11,673 nucleotides of DNA from Pseudomonadota bacterium (GTDB taxonomy: Bacteria > Pseudomonadota > Gammaproteobacteria > Xanthomonadales > Xanthomonadaceae). Position numbers and translations under genes: made by a program. Within the stretch, counting starts at the first letter, position 1; every line of letters begins with the position of its first letter. Below, piece after piece: positions 1 through 7,489 of this stretch. The notes beneath the pieces were generated by a model. The model was not told where the DNA came from, made no database searches, and saw only the letters and a program-made list of their open reading frames with translations. The stretch is taken from NCBI GenBank assembly GCA_019348095.1, contig JAHWKC010000049.1, positions 1 through 11,673 on the forward strand, written 5' to 3'.

Positions 1-192
1 ACGCCCCGGCACCGGCTCGTCCAGCACGGGCGCGAACGCCTGGCGCAGTCGCTCGCGCAAGGCGCGCTCGGCGGCGATCTTCGCGGCGATGCCGGGATCC
101 TCGCGCATCGCCTGCTCGACCACGGCCGCGCCGGCGGCATCGAGTTCGCCGTCGACATAGGCGTGCAACATCGGTTCGGACAGCTTCTTCAT
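1..192 (-). CDS. Anti-sigma factor, N-terminal part (cut by window edge)
   Basis: Seen: translation from an ATG at 192 gives 64 residues starting MKKLSEPMLHAYVDGELDAA, followed by a charged helical stretch (EQAMREDPGIAAKIAAERAL) and an AFAPVLDEPVP segment, then the window ends. The ATG overlaps the stop codon of the sigma gene in an ATGA, with GGGAG about 10 nt upstream. Family knowledge: the YVDGELD start followed by a DPxxAxxxAxxxALRxRLRxAF helix and DEPVP is typical of short membrane-anchored anti-sigma factors encoded directly after an ECF sigma gene. They bind and hold the sigma factor at the inner membrane. No Cys or HxxxCxxC is present in the visible part, so it does not look like a zinc-binding type. 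The expected transmembrane helix and periplasmic part lie outside the window. The call rests on the N-terminus and on position. Confidence 0.8.
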   Translation of the reverse strand, partial: MKKLSEPMLHAYVDGELDAAGAAVVEQAMREDPGIAAKIAAERALRERLRQAFAPVLDEPVPGR

Positions 193-692
193 TCCCGGTT
201 ATCTCCCAGCATGCGCTGCAGCGCCTCGCGGCCGCGTGCCAGGCGGCTGGTCACGGTGCCGATCGGCACCTCCAGCGCCGCAGCGGCCTCCTTGTAGGAC
301 AGCCCCTCGACCAGCACCAGCGCCACCGCGGTCCTCTGTTCTTCCGGCAACCGCGCCATCGCCGCCTCCACCGACAGCACCACCGCGTGCGCATCGACAC
401 CCGCATGGCCCACGGCCTCGCCCTCCTCCTCCGGGGCGAACACCCGTCCACGCCGCTGGCGCGCACGCACCTCATCGAGCCAGGCGTTGCGCACGATGCC
501 GAACAGCCACGGCTCCAGTGCCTGCTCGGGCCGCCACTGCGACGCGCGTGCCAGTGCACGCTCGATCGCGGTCTGCACCACGTCGTCCGCGTCCTGCGGA
601 TGGCCGGTCAGGCTGCGCGCGAATCGCCGCATCCGCGGCAGCAGCTCGCACAGTCGTTGATGCATCGGCGGGTCGGTTTCCGGGGACTTCAT
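189..692 (-). CDS. ECF-family RNA polymerase sigma factor (sigma-70 family)
   Basis: A 167-residue protein, the usual size for a minimal ECF sigma factor, directing RNA polymerase to a small regulon. Region 2 spans about residues 17-80 (RMRRFARSLTG, QDADDVVQTAIERAL, EPWLFGIVRNAWLDEVRARQRR). A short linker follows, then region 4 at about 108-162, including LPEEQRTAVALVLVEGLSYKE and the helix-turn-helix VPIGTVTSRLARGREAL that reads the -35 element. The gene is coupled to the anti-sigma gene by a 4-bp ATGA overlap, so the two are made together. Start choice: the ATG at 692 gives a full region 2, but no Shine-Dalgarno precedes it. A promoter-like motif ends only 7 nt upstream, so the mRNA may be leaderless. 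M10 (ATG at 665) is an alternative start. The divergent S8 protease and the repeated promoter motif suggest a role in an envelope or secretion response; the inducing signal cannot be read from sequence. Confidence 0.95.
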   Translation of the reverse strand: MKSPETDPPMHQRLCELLPRMRRFARSLTGHPQDADDVVQTAIERALARASQWRPEQALEPWLFGIVRNAWLDEVRARQRRGRVFAPEEEGEAVGHAGVDAHAVVLSVEAAMARLPEEQRTAVALVLVEGLSYKEAAAALEVPIGTVTSRLARGREALQRMLGDNRE

Positions 693-699
693 CTATCAA

Positions 700-725
700 T
701 ACGTCCGGGGCGGGCGATTTCTTCC
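700..725 (-). promoter_or_regulatory. Putative ECF promoter of the sigma gene (autoregulatory)
   Basis: On the minus strand GGAAGAAA (718-725) is followed by 14 nt and CGTA (700-703). GGAA at -35 and CGT at -10, with 16-17 nt after the GGAAx core, is the general layout of ECF promoters. The same 8-mer, spacer length and CGTA recur at 2239-2264, which argues against chance. The -10 element ends 7 nt before the sigma ATG, so transcription would start at or within a few bases of the start codon. Inference: positive autoregulation by the ECF factor encoded here. Confidence 0.6.
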
Positions 726-812
726 ATTCAGCGTGGATCTCGGTGCGGTCTGTACGCTGGCGCCGCGTCGCGCCACGCCCGCACGAGTTTTGTGACGCGT
801 TCGTGCAGCGCA

Positions 813-829
813 TGCATCGCTGCGATGCA
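813..829. promoter_or_regulatory. 17-bp perfect palindrome, candidate operator
   Basis: TGCATCGC-T-GCGATGCA is a perfect inverted repeat with 8-bp arms and a one-base centre. It lies in the 201-bp space between the divergent sigma and S8 protease genes, 65 bp before the protease ATG. The short centre fits a dimeric-protein site better than an RNA hairpin. I do not recognise it as the site of a named regulator, and GC-rich DNA produces short palindromes by chance. Confidence 0.35.
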
Positions 830-893
830 CGATGCGCCGGATGCTAGCACCGGCGCCTCCCGCCCCTGCCCTGCTCCACGGACCCTTGCACGC

Positions 894-2210
894 ATGTTCA
901 TCTGCCGTCGCCCACTGCTGCCATTGCTTATTGCCGCGCTGGTGCTGGCGGCCATGGCCATGCCGGCCCGTGCCCAGCTGGTCGGCGGCATGCGCGCAGG
1001 CAGCCTGCCGGTGACGGTCCCCGGTCAGCCGCGCTTGCCCCGCGCGGTGCCGCGGCTGCGGCGCGACCTGCCCGATGTGGTCCCCGAAGCGGTGTCGCGG
1101 CTCGGCAACCCCCGGCTCGAGCAGCTGCTCAGGCGCCACCCGAAGCTGCTCGACGTCGATCCTGCCGGCGCACTGGTGGTCCGCAGCGAGGTGGTCGCGA
1201 TAGACCCGGGCGACGAGGCGCTGCAACGTGCTCGCGCGGCCGGCTTCAGCGTCGGCGACGAGCGCACGCTGCAGGCCCTAGGGCTGCGCATCGTCGTGCT
1301 GCGCAGTCCCCAGGGCACCGGCACCCGCGCGGCATTGCAGCAGCTGCGCCGGCTCGATCCGGCGGGCAGCTACGACTTCAACCACCTCTACGCCGGTGCC
1401 GCCGGCGCAATCGCCGCGGGCCCGACGCGCGCGCCGGTGTCCGGGCCGGCCGCACCTGCGGTGCGGATCGGTTTGATCGACAGTGGCGTGGCGCGGGGGC
1501 ATCCGGCGCTGGCCGGGGTCGACGTGCACAGTTGGGGCTGCGACGGCGCGCCCGTGGCCGATGCGCACGGCACCGCGGTGGCCTCGTTGCTGATGGGCGC
1601 AGCGGACGGTGGCGCGGCGTCGGGAGGCACCCTGTTCGCGGCCGACATCTACTGTGGCCGCCCGACCGGGGGCGCGGTGACCGGCTATGCCGAGGCCATG
1701 GCGTGGCTGGCGCAGGAAGGCGTCGGGGTGATCAACCTGAGCCTGGTCGGCCCGCACAACGCCCTGCTGCGGCGCGCGACCGAGGCGCTCGCGGCGCGCG
1801 GACACGTGCTGGTGGCGGCGGTCGGCAACGATGGCCCGGCGGCGCCGCCGCTGTTCCCGGCGGCATATCCCGAGGTGATCGGCGTCACCGCGGTCGACCG
1901 CCGCCAGCGCGCGCTGCCCGAAGCCGGGCGCGGCGTGCAGGTCGATTTCGCCGCGCTCGGCAGCGAGCTGCGCGCCGCACGGCCCGACGGCCGGTGGGGC
2001 ACGGTGCGCGGCACCTCGTTCGCCGCACCGCTGGTGGCCCGGGCCGCCGCCGCCGAATACCTTGCTGCGCCCGACCCGGCCCGCGCCGCACAACTGCGCG
2101 CGCAACTGGCCGAGCGTGCGCGTGACCTGGGGACCGCCGGCCGTGACGACACCTATGGCCATGGTTTGGTTGCGCCGGCTCATCCGGCCGCGGCGGCCGG
2201 CTCACGCTGA
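894..2210 (+). CDS. Secreted S8-family (subtilisin-like) serine protease
   Basis: A 438-residue endopeptidase predicted to be exported and self-processed. Residues 1-27 form a Sec signal peptide (RR, then LLPLLIAALVLAAMAM, then ARA|Q). Residues 28 to about 185 look like a pro-region ending in RLDPAGSYDFNHLY, a motif seen before the catalytic domain in related proteobacterial S8 enzymes. The catalytic domain carries the triad D196 (GLIDSG), H225 (AHGTAVA) and S375 (GTSFAAP), with oxyanion-hole N312 (AVGNDG), so it should be active. C216 and C254, the only Cys of the mature protein, flank the catalytic His and may form a disulfide. No extra C-terminal domain follows. The frame is open far upstream; the ATG at 894 is chosen because it starts the signal peptide, though no clear ribosome-binding site precedes it (ATG 825 is an alternative). 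It is divergent from the ECF pair, so it may be a regulon member or process an envelope protein. The substrate is unknown. Confidence 0.93.
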   Translation: MFICRRPLLPLLIAALVLAAMAMPARAQLVGGMRAGSLPVTVPGQPRLPRAVPRLRRDLPDVVPEAVSRLGNPRLEQLLRRHPKLLDVDPAGALVVRSEVVAIDPGDEALQRARAAGFSVGDERTLQALGLRIVVLRSPQGTGTRAALQQLRRLDPAGSYDFNHLYAGAAGAIAAGPTRAPVSGPAAPAVRIGLIDSGVARGHPALAGVDVHSWGCDGAPVADAHGTAVASLLMGAADGGAASGGTLFAADIYCGRPTGGAVTGYAEAMAWLAQEGVGVINLSLVGPHNALLRRATEALAARGHVLVAAVGNDGPAAPPLFPAAYPEVIGVTAVDRRQRALPEAGRGVQVDFAALGSELRAARPDGRWGTVRGTSFAAPLVARAAAAEYLAAPDPARAAQLRAQLAERARDLGTAGRDDTYGHGLVAPAHPAAAAGSR

Positions 2211-2238
2211 ACGAACGCTGAGTGCGCCCGGAGCGGCG

Positions 2239-2264
2239 GGAAGAAACCGGCGAGCCCGGTCGTA
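2239..2264 (+). promoter_or_regulatory. Putative ECF promoter before the Ala-rich secreted protein
   Basis: GGAAGAAA (2239-2246), 14 nt, CGTA (2261-2264). This is the same arrangement as the motif in front of the ECF sigma gene; aligned over 26 positions, 20 are identical, including 8 of 14 spacer bases. It lies 29 nt after the protease stop and about 50 nt before the next ATG, so the downstream gene probably has its own ECF-dependent start near 2270. Confidence 0.6.
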
Positions 2265-2313
2265 ATCCCTGCAAGAGCCGCGGAATGGTCCGCCGCCAGA
2301 GGAGACGACACCG

Positions 2314-3021
2314 ATGAATTCCAGACTTCTGCTGCCCAGAATCCTGTTCACCAGCCTGCTCGCCCTGCATCCGGCCGCATCCGCGCAGGAGGCTTCGGCC
2401 GATGCGGCCGCCGCCGCAGCCGCCGCGGCGCAAGCCGAGGTCCCGACCGGGCAGCTCGCCGAGCGCTACGCCGACCTGGTCGGTTCGACCGAAGCCGCGG
2501 CCGAGCTGGTCCAGAGCATGCGAGCGGACGCCGATACCGGCAGCGTCATGGGCTATGGCGAGATCGACATGGCACTCGCGCTGTCGGGCGCGCTGATCGA
2601 GGCCGGCGACGCCGCCGACATCGACGCCGCCACCGCTACGGTCATGCAGCTGCGTGCCGACGGCATGGGCTGGGGCGAGGTCGCGCAGCAGCTCGGCTTC
2701 AACCTCGGCGACGTGGTCAGCGCCGCCCACCGTGTCGACGCGGCCGGCCAGGCCGGCGCGCAGGCCGGAGCCGGTCTGGCCCTGGCCGAACAGGCAGGCG
2801 GCCGCGCCGCCGCAAGCGCCGGCGCCGATACCGCGGCGTCGGCCCGTATCCAGGCCGGCGCGGGCGCGGATGTGGCGGCCGATGCGCGGGTGAACGCGCG
2901 TATCGACGCGGGCCTGCGCGGCACCACCTCCGGGCGGCCGGTCGGCGTCGGCGTACCGGTCCTGCCGCAGCGGGTGGAGCGCCCGGAGCGCCCGGTGCGT
3001 CCCCTCGGCGGCGGTCGCTGA
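2314..3021 (+). CDS. Secreted Ala-rich protein with two MG(Y/W)GE motifs, function unknown
   Basis: A 235-residue protein of unknown function. Residues 1-24 are a good Sec signal peptide (ASA|Q). A poly-Ala stretch (about 30-40) follows, then a folded-looking helical segment at about 44-142. That segment holds two similar motifs, MGYGEIDMALAL (from M79) and MGWGEVAQQLGFNLG (from M118), about 39 residues apart, suggesting an internal duplication. From memory, similar small exported proteins with MGYG and MGWG motifs occur across gammaproteobacteria, but I know of no assigned function. The rest is a low-complexity Ala/Gly/Asp region (about 143-205) and a Pro/Arg tail with repeated ERPERPVRP, likely disordered. 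No Cys and no transmembrane helix after the signal. AGAGGAGA at 2297-2304 is a strong ribosome-binding site 9 nt before the ATG. An ECF-type promoter motif lies upstream and a terminator directly downstream, so it may be a single-gene transcript. Confidence 0.8.
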   Translation: MNSRLLLPRILFTSLLALHPAASAQEASADAAAAAAAAAQAEVPTGQLAERYADLVGSTEAAAELVQSMRADADTGSVMGYGEIDMALALSGALIEAGDAADIDAATATVMQLRADGMGWGEVAQQLGFNLGDVVSAAHRVDAAGQAGAQAGAGLALAEQAGGRAAASAGADTAASARIQAGAGADVAADARVNARIDAGLRGTTSGRPVGVGVPVLPQRVERPERPVRPLGGGR

Positions 3022-3034
3022 TCCATGTCTTGAT

Positions 3035-3070
3035 CCGTCGAGCGCGACCGGCGCTCGACGGCTTTTTCTT
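3035..3070 (+). terminator. Rho-independent terminator after the Ala-rich protein gene
   Basis: A perfect 11-bp stem CCGTCGAGCGC/GCGCTCGACGG (3035-3045 with 3051-3061) with a 5-nt loop is followed by CTTTTTCTTT. It begins 13 nt after the stop codon and ends about 20 nt before the next ATG. The next gene therefore depends on read-through or on a promoter overlapping this site. Confidence 0.88.
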
Positions 3071-3091
3071 TGAGCGCCACAGGGTTACCCG

Positions 3092-3910
3092 ATGACGCGT
3101 TTGTGTTCCACCTTGATGTTCGCGGCCCTGGCCGCGACCGGCTTCGCCCACGCCGCCGACGGCAGCACTACCGTCGGCATCGGCGTCGACTACAACAGCG
3201 GCGACTACGGCTCGGAGATCTCCACCGACATCCTGTCGGTCCCGCTGGACCTGCGCCACCGGCGCGGCAACTGGAGCCTGCGCGCAAGCGTGCCGTGGCT
3301 GCACGTGTCGGGCGATCCGAACGTGCTGCCGGCGGTGGGACCGGTGCCCAACTTCAACCCGATCGGACGCGGCCGCACCGGCCTGATCGGCGGTCCGCCC
3401 GGCGGCGGCGAGGAAGCCGCGCCCGAAAGCGGCAGCGCCTCGGGCATCGGCGATGTGACCCTGGCCGCGGCCTACTCGCTGCCGACCGGCAGCGCGTTGG
3501 GCGTCGACCTCGGAGCCAACGCCAAGATCGCCACCGCTGACGAGGACAAGGGCCTGGGCACCGGCGCCAACGACTATGGCGTCAGCCTCGACCTGTACCG
3601 CGACTTCGATGGCACCGTGCTGTTCGGCGGCGTCGGCCACACCTGGCTCGGCAGCTCGACCTATATCGACGTCGACAGCGTGCAAAGCGGCAATGTCGGC
3701 GTGAGCCAGCGCGCCGGACGCGGCCGCCTGGGCGTGATGTACGACCACCGCACCGCCAGCGCGAGTGGGCTGGACGATCGCCGTGATGCGATCGCGTTCT
3801 TCAGCCTGCCCAACGCCAGTGGCGGCAGGATGCAGCTGTACGCCAGTCGCGGCCTGTCCGACGGCAGCCCCGAATGGGGCGCGGGGATCGCGCTCAGCAC
3901 CGGGTTCTGA
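3092..3910 (+). CDS. Predicted outer-membrane beta-barrel protein (phenol MetA/transporter-like)
   Basis: A 272-residue protein with a Sec signal peptide (1-21, cleavage AHA|AD) and a C-terminal Phe (ALSTGF), the usual end of a BAM-assembled outer-membrane barrel. The body alternates polar and hydrophobic residues in strand-sized blocks. The segment GIGDVTLAAAYSLPTG, followed by GANAKIATADEDKGLGTGANDYGVSLDLY, resembles the family of porin-like proteins annotated as MetA-pathway phenol degradation or transporter (PF13557-like). A Gly/Pro/Glu-rich insert (PPGGGEEAAPESGSASG) is probably an exposed loop. The family name does not prove phenol transport, and no catabolic gene is nearby. Start: the ATG at 3092 begins the signal peptide; the ribosome-binding site is weak (AGGG at 3081-3084). 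A terminator ends about 20 nt upstream, so expression may be by read-through from the Ala-rich gene. A bidirectional terminator follows. Confidence 0.75.
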   Translation: MTRLCSTLMFAALAATGFAHAADGSTTVGIGVDYNSGDYGSEISTDILSVPLDLRHRRGNWSLRASVPWLHVSGDPNVLPAVGPVPNFNPIGRGRTGLIGGPPGGGEEAAPESGSASGIGDVTLAAAYSLPTGSALGVDLGANAKIATADEDKGLGTGANDYGVSLDLYRDFDGTVLFGGVGHTWLGSSTYIDVDSVQSGNVGVSQRAGRGRLGVMYDHRTASASGLDDRRDAIAFFSLPNASGGRMQLYASRGLSDGSPEWGAGIALSTGF

Positions 3911-3953
3911 CGTTCGAGGCGCCAAGGTGCCTGCTGCCGCGCCAATGCTTCGG

Positions 3954-3985
3954 TGAAAAAGCCCCGCACTCGCGGGGCTTTTTCA
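3954..3985. terminator. Bidirectional terminator between convergent genes
   Basis: TGAAAAAGCCCCGC (3954-3967), loop ACTC, GCGGGGCTTTTTCA (3972-3985): a perfect 14-bp stem with an A-tract on one side and a T-tract on the other. It can end transcription from the left (barrel protein) and from the right (metallophosphoesterase, stop at 4033). Confidence 0.92.
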
Positions 3986-4032
3986 TGGCTCGCCCCGGGT
4001 AGAGCGGGACACGGCGACAGGCGCCTGCGCGG

Positions 4033-4530
4033 TCATCGCCCCGCGGCTCGGGATTCATCAGGCGCACCGCCACCGAGCAGGTCGACGATGCGCGGGGTGA
4101 TCGACCGATTTACCACGATGAGTTCGGCGGCCGTGGTCGGCAGGCTGAAGCGCCGCCGGCCGGCACTGCCGGGATTGACGAAGAGCACCCCGTCGCTCTC
4201 TTTGATCAGCGGGCGATGCGAATGCCCGGACACGACCACGTCGACCCCTGCGGCGGCCGGATCGATGTCCAGCGCGGCCAGGTCGTGCAGCACGTGCACG
4301 CAGATTCCGCCGAGGGTCACATACTGCGCCTCGGGCACCGCCTCGGCCCATTCGCCGGTGTCGATGTTGCCGCGGATCGCCGTCACCGGCGCCAGCGCGG
4401 CGAGTTCGGCCAGGATCTCCGGCCGCCCGATGTCGCCGGCATGCACGATGTGGTCGCAGCCGCGCAGGAATGCAATCGCCTCCGGCCGGAGCAGGCCGTG
4501 GGTGTCGGAGATGAGGCCGATGCGGAACAT
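4033..4530 (-). CDS. YfcE/MJ0936-type metallophosphoesterase
   Basis: A 165-residue calcineurin-like phosphoesterase of the small YfcE/MJ0936 class, cytosolic. The metal-binding motifs are complete and in order: D9 and H11 (SDTHG), D33 (HAGDIG), N55 (RGNID), H82 (VLHD), and H103 and H105 (GHSHRP). NPGSAGRRR follows, as in the family. Members are two-metal phosphodiesterases active on model substrates; the natural substrate is usually unknown, so no specific reaction is assigned. The ATG at 4530 starts directly at the first strand (MFRIGLISDTHG); no strong ribosome-binding site precedes it. The gene is convergent with the barrel-protein gene, is not in an operon, and shares its upstream non-coding region with the 3' end of purA. 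The C-terminal tail (GGGAPDESRAAGR) is likely disordered. Confidence 0.92.
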   Translation of the reverse strand: MFRIGLISDTHGLLRPEAIAFLRGCDHIVHAGDIGRPEILAELAALAPVTAIRGNIDTGEWAEAVPEAQYVTLGGICVHVLHDLAALDIDPAAAGVDVVVSGHSHRPLIKESDGVLFVNPGSAGRRRFSLPTTAAELIVVNRSITPRIVDLLGGGAPDESRAAGR

Positions 4531-4676
4531 GCTGAGGGTCCCGGGTCGTGAGGCTTTTCAGCTTGGGCGAATGTCCCGATGCCGTGCCGGGCAGCCTAGG
4601 CTTGCGCGCGCTTGCGCGCGGTGAGGGCAGGCCGTACCGCGCGTTGCTGCGGGAGGCGTTCCGCCACACAGCAACA

Positions 4677-4696
4677 GGCCACGCATGCGCGTGGCC
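4677..4696. repeat. Hairpin in the purA/phosphoesterase gap, possible weak terminator
   Basis: GGCCACGC-ATGC-GCGTGGCC, a perfect 8-bp stem with a 4-nt loop. On the minus strand it is followed by TGTTGCTGTG, which is only moderately T-rich, so a role as the purA terminator is possible but weak. It lies about 150 bp past the purA stop. Confidence 0.4.
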
Positions 4697-4772
4697 CTTG
4701 GTTCGACGTTAAGCGCCGGCGCGAGCCGCGGCAGGGAGCCGCGGCCAAATGGTGCGTGCCCTCACCCCAGCG

Positions 4773-4794
4773 CTCTCCCGTTTCAGCGGGAGAG
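4773..4794. repeat. Inverted repeat CTCTCCCG/CGGGAGAG, probable dispersed element
   Basis: CTCTCCCG, six-base loop, CGGGAGAG, preceded by CCCTCACCCC and followed by GGGGCA. The CCCTCACCCC...CTCTCCC...GGGAGAGGGG pattern is a common intergenic repeat in many GC-rich proteobacteria. Only one copy is in this window, so copy number could not be checked. Confidence 0.5.
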
Positions 4795-4844
4795 GGGGCA
4801 CAAGCTGGCCGGTCCGGGGGCGCTGCGCGGGGACAGGCGCGAGC

Positions 4845-6396
<1,552 letters not shown>

Positions 6397-6401
6397 AAAA
6401 C

Positions 6402-6423
6402 TCGCGGCTGAAGCCGCTCCTAC
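6402..6423 (-). repeat. GTAG-headed REP element (GGC/GCC subtype)
   Basis: On the minus strand GTAGGAGCGGCTTCAGCCGC, ending 9 bp past the DUF2065 stop codon. Identical over 22 bp to the copy at 10671-10692 and one base different from 10726-10747. It belongs to a second subtype, beside the GAC/GTC pair. Confidence 0.85.
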
Positions 6424-6432
6424 GAAAGGCTG

Positions 6433-6618
6433 CTACAGGCGTACCAGCCACAGGGCCAGCAGCCCGATCCCCAGCACCATCGCGCCGAGCATGCGCACCT
6501 GGCGGTCAGGCAGCGCCAGCAGCTGCTCGGCGGCGCGCTTCCAGGCCTGCGGGGCGAGGAGCAGGAACAACCCTTCGATCACCGCGACCAGGCACAGCGC
6601 CGCCAGCAACTCGCCCAT
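6433..6618 (-). CDS. DUF2065 small membrane protein (YjeT-like)
   Basis: A 61-residue protein with two hydrophobic segments, about 3-22 (ELLAALCLVAVIEGLFLLLA) and about 44-60 (LGAMVLGIGLLALWLVRL). They are separated by a short amphipathic stretch (QAWKRAAEQLLALPDRQVRM) with RxxG. Length, the IEGL motif and the position after hflC match the DUF2065/YjeT family, small inner-membrane proteins of unknown function. The ATG lies 7 bp after the hflC stop, with GAGG just upstream overlapping the hflC end, so it is co-transcribed and probably translationally linked with hflKC. A link to the HflKC-FtsH complex is guilt by association only. Confidence 0.9.
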   Translation of the reverse strand: MGELLAALCLVAVIEGLFLLLAPQAWKRAAEQLLALPDRQVRMLGAMVLGIGLLALWLVRL

Positions 6619-6625
6619 CAGCGCC

Positions 6626-7489
6626 TCAGCGGTCCTCGCTCAGGTACTGCAGGAAGGGGTCCTCGCGGTCCAGCACGATCACCGACTGGCCATCGTTGAA
6701 AGACTCGCGATAGGCCTCCAGGCTGCGCTGGAACGCGTAGAACGCCGGGTCCTTGTTGGCCGCCTGGGCATAGGTCCGGGCCGCCACGGCGTCGCCTTCA
6801 CCGCGCAGCAGCTGGGCGTCGCGCTCGGCCTCGGCCACGATCACCACCTGCTCGCGGTCGGCCTGCGCGCGGATGGTCTGCGCCGCCTCGGCGCCCTCCG
6901 CACGCAGCCGGCTGGCGACCTGCTGGCGTTGCGCGCGCATGCGCCGGTAGACGTCCTGGATGACCTGGCTGTCGGTCGGCAGGTCGATGCGCTTGATGCG
7001 CAGGTCGACGATCTTCACCCCGACCGTCTCGGCACCGCGGTTGATGCCGGCAAGCTGGCGCTCGATGATTTCGGAACGGTCGCCGGAGACCACCTCCTGC
7101 AGCGTGCGCTCGTTGATCTCGTTGCGCAGCGAATCCTTGATGATCGGGGCCAGGCGCGCGACCGCGATTTCCTCGCTGCCGCCGGTGGCGCGATAGAACG
7201 CACGCACGTCCTCGATCATGCCGACCGCGAAGAAGTCGACCGCGACGTCCTTGCGCTCGGAGGTGAGGTAACGCTCCGGCTCGGCGTCGAGCACCGTCAG
7301 GCGCCGGTCGAACACGCGCGCGGTTTCGATCAGCGGCACCTTGAAATGCAGGCCCGGACCCAAGTTGGTGCGGGCCACCCGGCCCAGGTTGAGGACCATG
7401 CCGGTCTCGCCGGGGGCGACCACGAACATCGAGCCGAGCAGGCCCAGCAGCACGAGTGCTGCCGCGGCGATCCATACGGAAAACTTCAT
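6626..7489 (-). CDS. hflC: HflC, SPFH-family modulator of FtsH protease
   Basis: With HflK forms the large periplasmic-side assembly that surrounds and modulates the FtsH membrane protease. 287 residues: N-terminal membrane anchor at about 5-25 (VWIAAAALVLLGLLGSMFVVA), then the SPFH/band-7 domain beginning with PGETGMVLNLGRV and GPGLHFKVPLIETARVFDRR. A long helical region follows (RMRAQRQQVASRLRAEGAEAAQTIRAQADRE and AEAERDAQLLRGEGDAVA), which forms coiled coil in this family, then the C-terminal VIVLDREDPFLQYL. The start is the ATG at 7489, which overlaps the hflK stop in ATGA; AGAGGTGG upstream lies inside hflK. Length and order are normal and no defect is seen. Confidence 0.97.
   Translation of the reverse strand: MKFSVWIAAAALVLLGLLGSMFVVAPGETGMVLNLGRVARTNLGPGLHFKVPLIETARVFDRRLTVLDAEPERYLTSERKDVAVDFFAVGMIEDVRAFYRATGGSEEIAVARLAPIIKDSLRNEINERTLQEVVSGDRSEIIERQLAGINRGAETVGVKIVDLRIKRIDLPTDSQVIQDVYRRMRAQRQQVASRLRAEGAEAAQTIRAQADREQVVIVAEAERDAQLLRGEGDAVAARTYAQAANKDPAFYAFQRSLEAYRESFNDGQSVIVLDREDPFLQYLSEDR

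Larger units (their letters stand above)
4531..4844. other. Non-coding region between the phosphoesterase and purA
   Basis: No convincing gene is seen in these 314 bp. They hold a 10-bp direct repeat CTTGCGCGCG x2 (4601-4620), a hairpin at 4677-4696 and a dispersed-repeat-like hairpin at 4773-4794. The phosphoesterase promoter should lie near its right-of-start end, but no clear -10/-35 pair is visible. The sequence past the purA stop lacks a textbook terminator. Confidence 0.6.

Noticed and set aside
791..806. TGTGACGCGTTCGTGC as a Clp/CRP site upstream of the protease
   Set aside because: Only the left half matches TGTGA-N6-TCACA; the right half does not.
387..893. N-terminal extension of the S8 protease frame back to 387
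   Set aside because: It would overlap the sigma gene antisense and place the signal peptide internally; the ATG at 894 starts a proper Sec signal.
2717..3925. Minus-strand open frame of 402 codons under the Ala-rich and barrel genes
   Set aside because: It runs through a perfect terminator and two genes with good signal peptides; its product is Arg/Ala/Gly-rich without motifs.
4601..4620. CTTGCGCGCG tandem repeat as a possible iteron or CRISPR-like array
   Set aside because: Only two units, no spacers and no associated genes; most likely simple-sequence noise.
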